Shown: one piece after another, positions 47,067-57,709 of the stretch
How the letters are laid out: the number at the start of each line of letters is the position of its first letter
How positions within the stretch are numbered: position 1 is the first letter of the stretch
NCBI GenBank assembly: GCA_021234155.1
Contig: JAJEKV010000136.1
Location: 124,001-188,000 of the forward strand
Source: Isoetes taiwanensis
Taxonomy: Eukaryota; Streptophyta; Lycopodiopsida; Isoetales; Isoetaceae
Direction: 5' to 3'
DNA: 64,000 nt
Made by a program: the position numbers and the translations under genes
Notes under the pieces: model-generated
Database searches by the model: none
Told to the model about the DNA's origin: nothing
The model's input: only the letters and a program-made list of their open reading frames with translations

Positions 47067-47945
47067 ATGGCCACCGTCGACCTACTTGAATGGTACCAAG
47101 ATGGAGAACAATGGGACCTTCAAGTTCCTTTTGACCTCCTACAGCCTTACCTACTCCAGCGGATAGATCTCATATCCAACATGCAGAGTCACCCTGACTA
47201 TGCTGGATTTTTGGAGTTCTACACCGAGGAGATGCTTCCGCTTTGCATCCCTTTGGGAGAACCCCCACAGCTTTACATCGAGCGAGCTGTAGTGAGGGAG
47301 ATGCTTGGGGGAGACAACCCACGCCTACGACGTGCTTAAGAGCAAACTCCGGTGGGGCCGTAACCCACCCGTCGTTATGCATGAGGGGCAACAATATCTT
47401 GAAGTCGCCTTTGCTTTGGCCATTCTCATGGACCAGTACGTCGAGGATGATACCCTGCCAGCAGAGAAAGGCAAGGTTCCCGAATCTTCAGATGAGGAGG
47501 AGGATGAGCATATAGACATGGACGACTTCGTTCGGTGGAAGCAGTTGGCCGAGGAGATGCCGCCACACCGGGAGCGAGGGGCACGCTTGTCCGGATTGGA
47601 TGCCCTTCCCGTTGTTTATCACCAAGGTCAGGAGTTTCTTCTCTTGGATGATATCCTCTGGACGTATCGCATAGTGGTCGGGTTCAAGCGTCGAGACAAA
47701 GCGCAAGTGCTCAGTCCGCGTCCTCACGTATGTGCTGGTGCGTCGCCCTCACCGCCTTGAGGCAAGATATTGCACCCTGGATGAGTATGAAGCTCCTCAC
47801 GGCAGCCCCATTAGCTGCCGCCTATCCTCCAGAGGTTGCTTCTCTTGCGGCCACCACGGTCGACCCAGGGGTCACCTTGTTACATCATCGGCCGCCACCA
47901 CCACCTCCTACATCAATGGGCCAGGATGCGGGGCCTAGCTCCTAG
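47067..47945 (+). pseudogene. Extra ORF B: uncharacterised, with frame changes
   Basis: ATG at 47067 opens MATVDLLEWYQDGEQWDLQV; the frame shifts near 47310 and again near 47720. Joined by homology-free reading order, it is an acidic protein of about 290 residues with an acidic patch (SSDEEEDEHIDMDD near 47486-47525) and a Cys/His-rich end (CRLSSRGCFSCGHHGRPRGH, about 47815-47875) that may bind zinc but is not the usual CCHC spacing. Context CCAATGG is a fair start. No known family. It sits in the gypsy leader between ORF A and ORF C. Confidence 0.5.
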
Positions 47946-48106
47946 CTAGATGTAAAAGGCATTATAAAGTATGGCCTTTGGCCACTCAAAAATATGTAAT
48001 ATTGCATTGATATTTCATGCACTTTTTGAATACAAGCAATTGTTTTTTTCCTACCATACTTGTCTCTCTCTTTCTAGAGTTTGAAGTATAAGGAATAATT
48101 CATTTA

Positions 48107-48526
48107 TTGTATATCTATTCTTGCCTTCTTACAGAAGAAGAAGAGGAAGAGGAAGAGGAAGAGGAAGAGGAAGAGGAAGAGGAAGAGGAAGAGGAAGAGG
48201 AAGAAGAGGAATCAGAAGAAGAGGGGGAGCCATACGACCCCATCAAGGGCTTCGAAATAGTTAACATCCTTCGCGACCATGCTTTTGAACATTTACAGCG
48301 TACACTTCGTCGAACTTGGTCGTATTGGGATTGTACTACGCAAGAAGCTTTCGATGATGCTAATGATCATCTTTGGCAGATATATTATGCACTCCGAGAT
48401 CTCTTTAATCTTCTAATCATCAGTCCTACCCTGGAATTCCAATACGTTATAATCCAAGCTTGGGCTAGGTACAAAATGGTCCGAGCAGTAAGGGAGAGCA
48501 GTAAGGGAGCAGTAAGAGAGCAGTAA
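48107..48526 (+). CDS. Extra ORF C: poly-glutamate acidic protein
   Basis: The frame carries about 30 consecutive Glu codons (GAAGAGGAAGAG repeats, 48135-48205), then SEEEGEPYDPIKGFEIVNIL, a helical region with aromatic residues, and a stop at 48526. A strong 3' splice-site-like sequence (CTTGCCTTCTTACAG) ends at 48134, just before the Glu run, so this may be an exon joined to ORF B. Acidic tracts occur in histone chaperones, but also arise from simple GAGGAA microsatellite growth. Function unknown. Confidence 0.5.
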   Translation: MYIYSCLLTEEEEEEEEEEEEEEEEEEEEEEEEEESEEEGEPYDPIKGFEIVNILRDHAFEHLQRTLRRTWSYWDCTTQEAFDDANDHLWQIYYALRDLFNLLIISPTLEFQYVIIQAWARYKMVRAVRESSKGAVREQ

Positions 48527-48904
48527 GGAAGAGTATTAAGACAATCACTGAAACACTGACTAGAACCAGCAAATGTGAATCAGAACAAAAATTGCATCTT
48601 ATCCTTGTGACCAAAGTATAGAAAATTGTAGGACCGCCATGCTCTGCCATGCCCTCTGGGTCAATAAATCAAAGAACAATTCCTATATCCCTTCACGCAG
48701 CCCTAAGCTAGTTGTTTAAGGTTCCCCTTGTCTAGATGCAACTTTAGTTTTTTTTTTATGTGAAGCCAAAAGTCTTTTTGTAACCGTGGTTTTTATCTTA
48801 ATAATAAAAGTGTTTCTCTTGTCACATTCTTGTTATAACTAATAAAGTTAGTATGCTTATCTTGGATTTGTTTCTATTTAGATGGTGCACACCCTTCCCC
48901 TTGA

Positions 48905-50035
48905 GTGACACCCGTGCAACCGGGCCGTCTTACCCTGGAGCAAGAGCTCACTATTATGAAGCGTCAGCTTACTGAGCTCCAAGATTACGTACTGCAACAA
49001 TTCACCTCAAATGCCACAGGAGTATGGACCAGAGATTCCTGCTCCACAGAACCCGCAGCAGCCGCCACCCGCACCTGTATCTGTGCCTGCCACAACAAGT
49101 CGATCTAAGAGGACACGCCCTAGTTCTTCCGTAGATCCTACCTCGGAGTCTTCTGACTCCACTGACTCCTCTGAGGATGAGGCCGACCATATGAAGACCA
49201 ACAAAAAGGACTATCAGAAAACAGTGGATTCGGCTATCACGAGCATTTGGAAGAACCGAAAGCTTGGACAATTCTCAGGGAAAACCAGGAATGGAGTGGA
49301 TGCGGAATCATGGTTGGATGAAATGCAGGAGTTTGGAAAGTCATACGGAATGACTGACAAGGATACCGGCAAAGTTGCCACCACCAACCTTACAGGTTCA
49401 GCACGGATCTGGTGGAAAGGATATGCCCGCTCTCATGGGCCCATGAGGGGAAGGTGCACTATAAGGTCTTTGCTAAAGCTTTCAAGCCACATTATGTGCC
49501 CAGGGCCCATCGTTGCCAACAAATCCAGACCTTCTACCGCCAGGAGCAGAAAAACATGACCGTGCAATCTTATACGGACGAGTTCATGCGCTTACGCTTA
49601 TACGTCCCAGGGATAAATGAGCGTAGGGCAGTTGAAGGGTATATTGAGGGCTTATCCCCTACCATAAGGAAAATGGTTCGAGCCATAGACCCTAAGACCG
49701 TTGCAGAAGCAGAGGCTAAGGCACTTAGCCTAGAAGAAGACACCCCGAAGTACCAGCCGCCACGACCCTCTTTGTTCACTCAGAACAAGGGGTATACACC
49801 TTACAGAGGGCGCTCGCCTAGTCCAGGGCCTTCTGCCTCTACTGGATATCAGAAGGCTGAGAAGAAAGTTTCCTTCACCGTGCCAGAGAAGTCTACCAAC
49901 ACTGCAAGAGCTTTCAGAGATATCTTCCAAGCTATCCCTAGGGAGACCCGTGAACAGCTACGCAGGGAGAAGGCTTGTTATCGGTGTTTCCGCCCGGGCC
50001 ACCGTATGCAAGAATGATGTCACACAGACAATGCA
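48905..50035 (+). pseudogene. Gypsy gag with CCHC zinc knuckle, frame-broken
   Basis: The parts are LTLEQELTIMKRQLTELQ (coiled coil, from 48930), a Ser/Asp-rich linker near 49110-49190, the capsid region (WKNRKLGQFSGKTRNGVDAE near 49249, then YRQEQKNMTVQSYTDEFMRL near 49535), and the knuckle CYRCFRPGHRMQE plus Cys near 49975-50020. Frames change near 49010 and 49430, and a TGA falls just before the last knuckle Cys. An acceptor-like CTATTTAG at 48873-48880 lies upstream, as if gag were made from spliced RNA. Gag packages element RNA; this copy cannot make it intact. Confidence 0.8.
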
Positions 50036-50194
50036 GGTTGCCTTGGCTGAGCTGGATTGGGAGGACGCATGGGACCCAAACCATCTGGACAACACTGGAG
50101 GATGACGCGCCTGACATAATGGGTGAGTCTCACATCTATGCTGCCATTGAAACGGTCAAGCCAACCACCAGACCTCTGTCATTTCTACGGTTGG

Positions 50195-50820
50195 TCAAGT
50201 AGGTTGTAAACCTTTCATCATTCTTATGGGCACTGGTAGTACTCATAACTTTGCATCTCCTAGAATGGCGGAAGCCTTACAGATCACCCCTTTGAGGTCT
50301 AAGCCACGTCCAGTTACATTGGCAAGTGGGGCCATACGCCACACCGTAGGCGTCGTATCAATTTGAATATTCAATTGCCAGGAGCACCGGTTGCTCTAGG
50401 AGCGGAAATAATGGATATTGGCCGCTACGATCTCATTGTGGAAATGAAATTCTTGGCCGCTGCCAAAGCCAACATTGATTGTGAGAAACGGGAGGTCACC
50501 TTCAATGCAGCCAATGGAGCCCGAGTTACTATAGCAGGTAAGCCAGTTAACCCTATTATGCAATGTATCTCCTTACGCCAATTGCATAGGGCTCTCAGGA
50601 AATCACAGATCACGGGCATGATTCAACTTGCTTCAGTGGAAGCTAAGTCCAAACATGATGAAGTCCTTGATGCTTTGCCTCCCGCAATAGCCGTGGTTCT
50701 TCGGGAATACCATGATCTTTTTCCCAATGAAATCCATCGGCTCCCACCTTTCAGAGGGGTGGAATGTGAAACTACCTTGAACCAGGCACCAAGCCTACCA
50801 GTAAGGCCCCGTATCGGATG
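50195..50820 (+). pseudogene. Gypsy protease and linker, catalytic Asp lost
   Basis: The active-site region near 50215-50250 reads FIILMGTGSTHNF. Ty3/gypsy proteases have DTGS here, so the catalytic Asp appears replaced by Gly (GGC where GAC is expected). After a frame change near 50360, MNIQLPGAPVALGAEIMDIG continues the C-terminal half of the domain and the linker to RT (VLREYHDLFP, HRLPPFRGVE). Confidence 0.75.
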
Positions 50821-52010
50821 AGCATTCCTGAATTGACTGAGCTTAAGAAGCAGTTGCAGGAACTCCTCAAATTAGGCTTCATTAGGCCTAGTGTTTCACC
50901 TTTTGGAGCCCCGATAAGGATGGCACCCTGAGAATGTGCATCGATTACCGCCAGCTAAACAAGCATACTATCAAGAATCGGTATGCTTTGCCGCGGGCAG
51001 ATGACCTTATGGATCAGTTGCAAGGGGCTAAGTATTTTACGAAGATTGATCTTCGGTCAGGGTATCACAAGATAAGGATTAAGGAGGATGACATCCATAA
51101 GTCCGCTTTCCGGACCCGTTATGGGCATTACGAGTTCACGGTGATGCCATTTGGCCTGACCAACGCTCCGGCCACCTTCATGAGGCTGATGAATGATGTC
51201 TTCCGCAAGTATCTTGACGATATTGTCATTATATTCTTTGATGATATCCTTATTTACAGTAAGACATTAGAGGATCATGAACGGCATTTTCGGTTGGCCT
51301 TACAATTATATGTCAAGTTCTCTAAGTGTCGCTTTGCCACCACCAACGTTGATTACCTGGGACATATTGTGTCCACAGAGGGAATAGCCACCGACCCCGC
51401 TAAAATTGAAGCAGTCAAGGAATGGCCCAATGTGTCTGAGGCCCGCAGCTTTCTTGGCTTGGCGGGTTATTACCGTAAATTTGTCAAGGACTTTGCCAAG
51501 CTCGCCGCACCTTTAACTGACCTGACCAAGCATGATAAGGTTAGGGATTGGATGGCACATTGGAAAGACAAGGTACAGGTCGAATTCCAAGCATTAAAGG
51601 ATGCTTTGACAACAGCTCGTGTTCTTACAATGCCATATCCTCAAAAAGACAAGTGGGTTGCCACAGATGCTAGTAAAATCGCTACAGGGGGAGTCTTAAT
51701 GCAAGAAGGTCGGGTTATCCCTTATGATTCTCGAAAGATGAATGACGCTGAGCAGCGATACCCCACGCATGACTAAGAGTTGCTCGCCGTTTGTGCGTGC
51801 TTTGCGCATTTGACGACATTACTTACTTGAAAGGCGATTCCAGTTAGATACTGATCATCAAAGCCTCCAATACATCTTCACGCAACCCCATCTCAATTTG
51901 AGACAAAGACGGTGGATGGAATTCCTTGAGGAATATGATTTTGAGGTCATTTATAAACCCAGCAAGTATAATGTTATTGCCGATGCCCTTTCTAGACATC
52001 CATTCGTCAC
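50821..52010 (+). pseudogene. Gypsy reverse transcriptase and RNase H
   Basis: RT motifs in order: [13 protein letters not shown] near 50875, a short loss at the VLFVKK position, [20 protein letters not shown] near 50932, [15 protein letters not shown] near 51040, [20 protein letters not shown] near 51135 and FFDDILIYS near 51235 (the catalytic pair is intact). RNase H follows with [15 protein letters not shown] near 51655 and IYKPSKYNVIADALSRHP near 51950. A TAA after RYPTHD at 51775 and frame changes near 51790-51880 break the polyprotein. Confidence 0.88.
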
Positions 52011-52229
52011 TAGAACGCATTGTAATGCTATCTCCACACTCTCCAGTGGATTTGGGAAGCAGATCCAACAGGCCCTTCCCACGGATCCAGAATTCCGAGA
52101 GGTATGGCAAAGTGTATCTACGGAAGCCAGAACGGATAAGGAGAGAGAGACTTTCCGCCATTATAAGAAGGAAGCTGAACTCCTTTATTACAAGGACAAG
52201 TTATGTGTTCCTGAGACATCTGGAGTCCG

Positions 52230-53577
52230 TAAGCTTTCTCCATGACACACATAACAGTCCGATAGCAGGACATGCAGGATTTATGAAGGCATATTTCAAA
52301 ATCCGCTCCGGCTATTTCTGGCCAGGAATGAAGAAGCACATTGCCAGGTACATTAAGCAATGCCAGACCTGTCAACAAACAAAGGCAGAACAGTTGCGTG
52401 TTCCAGGGTAATTACAATCCCTCGACATCCCCAATGCAAAATGGGAAGCTATTACCATGGATTTTATCGTGGAGCTTCCGCGCACATTAAGAGGGTTTGA
52501 CGCCTTAATGGTGGTGGTCGACAAACTTTCGAAGATGGCACATTTCCTGCCATGTCGAACCACAGACACTGCATTGGATACCGCCTTGCTCTTCACAAAG
52601 GAGGTATTTCGTCTGCATGGGATGCCCCGTACGATTATATCAGATCGGGATCCTAAGTTTGTTAGTGCATTCTGGAAAGATTTCTTCAGCACTATTCAAA
52701 CTAAGCTTGCCATGAGCACAGCTTATCACCCGCAGACAGATTGTCAAACGGAGCGTACCAATCGTATAATTGAGGATATGCTACGTAACTATGTCTGGAA
52801 CAAACAGTTGCAATGGGCAGACTACATTCATTTGGTGGAATTTGCCTGCAACAGTACTAGACAGGAGTCCTCAAGGATGTCTCCTTTCATGATTAATTAC
52901 GGCTATCAATGCCTCACACCAGACACGTGGCATAACCCAGTATCAAAGGTGGAGGTTTCTCAGCAATTGCTTACAGATATGCAAGCACTAGTCGAAGAAG
53001 TTCGAGCCTACTTGATAGCCGCCAGAGCTCGACAAAAGAGTCTAGCAGATCGACACCGTACTCCCCGCGAGTTTCAGGTCGGTGAGTCCGTCTGGCTAAA
53101 GATTAAGGTGAAGCAAGCCAAACTTAAGATTGGCAACTGTAAGAAGCTTGCACCTAGATGGGCGGGACCATTTTCTATAACCGAAAGGATAGGTTCACAG
53201 GCCTACCGGTTGGATCTACCCGCACATTTTTAGATCCATAAAGTTTTCCATGTAAGTCTTCTCAAGAAGCATCATCCGGATCCAAAGGAGATTCTTGACA
53301 CATCGACACTTCTAAAGATGACTGAGGATCAGTTGGAGATTGTGCCAGAAGCTCTCCTTGATCATGCATATAAGCAAACCCGTCGAACTCAAATTTTGCA
53401 ATACTTGGTCAAGTGGAAACACTTACCCACAGAGACGCAGCTTGGGTTCTTAAAGTGGATTTGGATAAGACTTACCCGTACTTCATGAAGTCATGCCAGG
53501 GCCGAACCATTCAAGATGCAATCATCTCCAATCCGGATGGTAAGCATAGAGTTCTTTTAGTGCGACAGGGGTCATAA
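52230..53577 (+). pseudogene. Gypsy integrase with C-terminal chromodomain
   Basis: HHCC zinc part: SPIAGHAGFM and QCQTCQQTK near 52260-52380. Catalytic triad: Asp in ITMDFIVELP (52455), Asp in IISDRDPKF (52635) and Glu in QTERTNR (52742), so DDE is complete. GPFSITERIGSQAYRL marks the GPY/F region. The chromodomain is at about 53340-53480: PEALLDHAYKQTRRTQILQY, LVKWKHLP. A +1 change near 53440 precedes WVLKVDLDKTYPYF and the end at 53577. Stops at 52409 and 53231 and this shift inactivate it. In chromoviruses the chromodomain steers integration toward heterochromatin. Confidence 0.88.
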
Positions 53578-53963
53578 GAGTGAGATCCAGCAGGAATCAT
53601 TGTAGGGGTTGGGTTACATGCATCTTAGATGGGGAATTGGGCATATAAGCATTCATGATAGGACACATTCGTCTACGGCTATTATGGGAATATTGCCACT
53701 CCTTACGCTGAGACGACACGAAAGCCTTAGGCATGATAGGGCCTCTGCATTCATATTTTCATTTATTTAAGGGGGTGGTCCCATATAACTGCCAACTTGT
53801 GTTTTGAGATAAAATTGTGTTTGAAATCTACTTTTGAATGTAATTTCCTATTGTTTTGTTGAAAACATGACTTCTTGTCCTGCTACCTCCATATGTCACC
53901 CTTTGACGTTTTCAATAAATTAAAGTTATCTCTACCATAATTACTCTCCACTAACTCTAATCC
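53578..53963 (+). other. Gypsy 3' internal untranslated region
   Basis: Lies between the end of pol and the polypurine tract. No reading frame or motif of note. Confidence 0.5.
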
Positions 53964-53987
53964 AGGGGGGGGGGGGGGGAGGGAGAA
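53964..53987 (+). other. Polypurine tract
   Basis: A run of 15 G followed by AGGGAGAA, directly before the right LTR. Such tracts prime plus-strand synthesis. The G-run may be miscounted in an assembly. Confidence 0.85.
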
Positions 53988-55542
53988 TGTGACATTCCAG
54001 GTATCTATACGGGATACGTATGCATACCATGACACGTCACCAGTACATAGTGGGCCTAAGGGCCCAAGTGGGGGTTTGCCTATAATGGATTTTATTAGCT
54101 ATGCTAATAAAACCAAAGGATAATTATGGATTATAATGGCATAATTAACCTAATTAAGCCATTATGGTCGAATTAACTAATTGTGACCAATGAGGGGGTG
54201 CCACCTGGCCCAAATCGATTGGCCAGGAGGGACTTACCATTTTTGGGGCAAGGAATAGGGGTCCTACCCCCCAATTCATCCCAAATTCGAATTGGGAGTG
54301 AAGAGGAGCAGCAGCCAGCAGCTTATACCTGTTTTGCCAACACCCCCTCCCCCCCCAAGCCTCAAACTATGGATGCCTACCGTGACCATGGCTCTAGCCA
54401 AGACACTGGTTAGTCGTTAGATAGCTTCTATTCTGCTGACACTTCTTTGAATAGATGGAATGATTAAACTCTCTTTTGTAAGTTGTTCGGAATACTTGAA
54501 TGGTGTTTATATTAGTTCTTTTTGCTTCTTCCGTGTATTTGAAATTAAGGGAAGGGTAGAGACCTAAAAGCCTCTTAGCATTAGAGATGTCTCTAGCTAG
54601 ATCCCTTAGTACCCAATAAATGCGGCATGTGCACAAGAGCCTACCTGGCTGTGGATGCTATGATGTGGTTCAGCACCAGATAACGAGTATGAGGGTGAAT
54701 CGGGGGTGGGGTCTTGCCTAGCGCGGCTACAGGACTCCTACAGTGTGCTAGGCTTATAGCCGGTCACTGTTTGTGGGCCGTGTATGGGTCTGACACTCTC
54801 TGGACCGGAGGGCGTGAGTCTTTATGGTCGTCCTGGGCTCGAACGGGCTAATGAGCTAGCCTTTAGATTTAGAGGAGTAAGTCGGGTATGGATGCGGGGT
54901 CACTGAGGGGGCACGTATTCTCTAGCACACCCAGGGATCCGTCATACTCGGGGAGGAGACACTTCTCTGACCTGCCTCATCGGACCGGGGAGATGTAACC
55001 TGGAGTAGTCCCGAAGGGTGATTCCTTGGGATTGCATCTCCGGAGGGCTACAAGCACGTCATAGCATGATTCAGCCTATCTGCAAAGTGTGCACAGGAGG
55101 GGCAGATGGAGTGGACAACCCTAGCCATTGTCTTATGCTAGCCAAAGCCAGGTCATACTTCCGTCTGTTGATATCTTGAGGCCCTGGCCGTCAGTTGATC
55201 CCTTGGAGTCTGAGCCCAGGGTAGAGCCTTGTCATGGTGTTATTTCATGTTATTAGGAATGTATTATCTTTTATGTGATGATGATGGATGGGCCACCCTT
55301 CGTGGTGGTATATTATTTTGTATGATGATTGTATGCTAATGTGTATGTATGCTTCTGCTGTATAGGATTTCCCATAGAGAACGTGGGACGAATGACACCT
55401 CCGTGTTCCTCGCCCGGAAACTTGGCCATCCCAAGTGGTCCGAGTATGACGGAGGGCCTTGCCATGGTGATGTAGTTGCCATGGGAGGGGAATTCCCGTA
55501 TTTATACGATGGGAGCATCGTATAGATTCTGGGAGCATCACA
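53988..55542 (+). repeat. Right LTR
   Basis: 1555 bp, TGTGACATTCCAGG to GGGAGCATCACA, flanked by GATTT. It has about 100 bp near 54490-54590 absent from the left copy, and serves as the empty site for LINE copy 3. Confidence 0.93.
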
Positions 55543-55547
55543 GATTT

Positions 55548-55963
55548 ACAGCCATCCCTCAATCCGTCGCCACAGGCACAAAGAGGAGGGATATCTGAGA
55601 TTTTTGTTCTGCTTTTTGCTTTGTCTATTTCTCGTTACCTCTTTTTCTTCTTCTTTTTCTTTTAGTTATTTTCCTCTTGTTCGTGTCTATTATTACATCC
55701 CTTATTTATTCTTAAATTTTTTTCCCAAAAAAAAAAAAATTGATAAAAAAAAACATTTGCAAACGTTATTGCTTTGGGGTCACATGCATTGCCTTCCCAA
55801 ATATACAGGCCCTTATCACCTTCTTTATATATACCCATTATATCTATGTCCTATTTCCCTTCCACCACCACCGCTTCAAGGTTAGTATTACATGGGTTCA
55901 TCGTTGTGTACGGGCGAAGCTCGATCTTTAAGTTGTCAATCTTTCTTTTGACGAGCTTTGTAA
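55548..55963. other. Leader-like sequence before a gag fragment
   Basis: Pyrimidine-rich and AT-rich. A donor-like AAG|GTTAGT at about 55879 and an acceptor-like TGTAAAATTGCAG ending near 55972 could define a small intron ahead of the gag-like frame. No coding content is clear before that. Confidence 0.35.
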
Positions 55964-55973
55964 AATTGCAGAG

Positions 55974-56411
55974 AAAGTAGAAGAGGAAGGTCTGACCCTC
56001 TCGGAAGCCATTAATGCTCAACTTGGCTTCAAGGTATCTATGAAAACGGCGAGTGGCTTTTGGGAGAAACCAATGGGGTCTGCTCCAGGGCTTGGGCCAT
56101 TCAAATGGTCACATGCAGACGTTGTAGATAATGAACCTATTGGGGCCAAAGAGCCAAAGGAATCTTATCAAGCATGCAAGAAGCGGTTAATGCGGGAGAA
56201 TAATTGTTTTGTTTGTTATTCAACTGACCATAAGTTTTATGAATGTCCTACTTATCTTGAAAAGAAAAAAGGGGACAGAAAACAAACTACGCCTATTCTT
56301 AAGTCTGGAACTAAGAAAGAGGACAAAAGTAAGAAAGTAGCTTCTGTTCGAGGCGATGGAAAAGGGAAAAAGATGGTCACTGTCCAGGAGAAATCGGACG
56401 GATTCTGTTGA
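55974..56411 (+). pseudogene. Gag-like fragment with CCHC knuckle
   Basis: An open frame of about 145 codons: EEEGLTLSEAINAQLGFKVS near the start, then KRLMRENNCFVCYSTDHKFY with ECP. The spacing C-X2-C-X4-H-X4-C is a retroviral-type zinc knuckle, here the C-terminal part of a gag. A Lys-rich tail ends at a TGA. No protease or RT follows in this orientation. It may be a truncated element or a gag-derived gene exon given the possible intron upstream; I favour a truncated element. Confidence 0.55.
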
Positions 56412-56510
56412 GAATAATAGTCTCTTACGCTTTTGGGCTACTATTCAAAATAAAAAAAATACACATCCTATTCGATCCGGGTAGTGAGTTTGATGAACTA
56501 AAATTAACTT

Positions 56511-56936
56511 CTATTCCTCAACTGATATAGAATTATCGAACTCGCAAAGAGAAATCTTCGAGATACGAAACTGAGGGCATAAAGAAGCCTCTACAAAAGT
56601 AGGAGCAGGAACATGAGCAGGAACATGAACGTGAGCAGGAGTAACTAGAACATGAACTGGAACATGAACTGGATCAAGAACTGGATCAAGAACTAGAGCA
56701 GGAATAGGGACTGGAGCAAGAACTGGATCAGGAGCAGAAAGCGGAACTGGAGCAGGAGCAGAAACTGGAGTTGAGACAAGAGTCGAATTAGAACACGAAA
56801 CAGAAACAGGGACAGCAAAGACGGAATCAGGGGCCCACGATACTGCACGGATCGAAGTCAATGTTGGTGTAGAGACCTGATCTGCAAATGAACTGGAACT
56901 AGCCGGTAAATCGAAATGATCTAGTACGACAATCAA
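56511..56936 (-). pseudogene. Pro/Val-repeat linker of the partial retroelement
   Basis: The frame reads repeats such as APVPLSAPDPVLAPVPIPAL and DPVHVPVHVLV, produced by a degenerate 12-bp DNA repeat (GAACTGGAGCAG on the plus strand). It overlaps the end of the protease frame in another phase, so a frame change lies between them. Probably a disordered spacer after the protease. Confidence 0.5.
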
Positions 56937-57237
56937 TCTGTGGGTTATGTAGCTCGAGCCAGGGCAGACCCAAGACTATTGGCGCATGAGGGCTAGCAAT
57001 GAGATTGAAGGAAATACTACAAGAAACTCCCTCGAACAAAACCTGAAGAGGCGCAGTACATTCTGTGACTGCACCCAAGGAGATATCCCGTCCATCAATC
57101 ACTTTGACAGAACCAGGATGCTCAACCTTGCTTCTAGGGATGGCGTGCTTACTGGCGAACGCACTATCCATAAAGCAAGCATTTGCACCACAATCAAGTT
57201 GCGCCAACACTTGCAATCCTCCAACTTCTGATTTCAA
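56899..57237 (-). pseudogene. Retropepsin-like aspartic protease domain
   Basis: It reads VLAQLDCGANACFMDSAFA, where D-C-G-A takes the place of the usual D-S/T-G-A active site, and ends VLGLPWLELHNPQIDCRTRS, the hydrophobic I/V-LG-PWL motif that closes retropepsin domains of gypsy elements. One open frame of 112 residues. In an intact element it would cleave Gag-Pol. The neighbouring knuckle and gag on the same strand support the call. Confidence 0.75.
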
Positions 57238-57239
57238 TC

Positions 57240-57705
57240 ATATAGGGATGAAGAATGCCTTGCTGACCTTATCCGATGGAATAAACATGTCAAAAAATGT
57301 GGAAGGAGTCTGAAAAAAGGCGGCCAGCCGATGAGAGACTCCTACGACTCGGACCGGCCCCTAAAGTTTTCTGACTGGTTTGGACGCTTCACAGGGCATC
57401 CACGAGCAATATGGCCAGCTCCTCCACAGTAGAGGCAAAGGTTAGCCTCTCTCTGACGCTGCTTCTCGGCAGCAGATAAAGGTCCTCGAACTGCCTGATC
57501 AATCTGCATAGGCTCAAGTCCTAACCTGCTGGATTCTACTGATGATATCGGGGAGGACTAGCTATAGGCGCTTGTGTGATTGGGAAGACCTGACTACGTC
57601 TCTCTTTCCTATGTTCGAAGAGTCGTTTATCACATCGAACTGCAAATCTGATGACGTCTTCCAAAGTCTGAGGGTCCTCCATAGACAACAACATATCTTT
57701 CACAT
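57240..57705 (-). pseudogene. Gag C terminus with CCHC knuckle
   Basis: The minus strand reads MEDPQTLEDVIRFAVRCDKR near 57680, then QREANLCLYCGGAGHIARGC near 57460-57405. This is the classical C-X2-C-X4-H-X4-C knuckle. Frame changes separate it from the gag N-terminal frame and from the protease. Confidence 0.75.
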
Positions 57706-57709
57706 CCTC

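Larger units (their letters stand above)
41586..55542 (+). mobile_element. Ty3/gypsy chromovirus with extra leader ORFs, one histone H3-like
   Basis: LTRs begin TGTGACATT and end CACA, and the direct repeat GATTT lies on both sides (41581-41585 and 55543-55547). The order is LTR, Met-tRNA-like primer site, three extra ORFs, gag with CCHC knuckle, protease, RT, RNase H, integrase, chromodomain, polypurine tract, LTR. RT before integrase plus the chromodomain identify a chromovirus. The left LTR contains LINE copy 3. The LTRs differ by a few percent, mostly transitions, so the insertion is not very recent. Stops and frame breaks in gag-pol make it non-autonomous. The 3.8-kb leader with extra ORFs is unusual. 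Confidence 0.92.
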
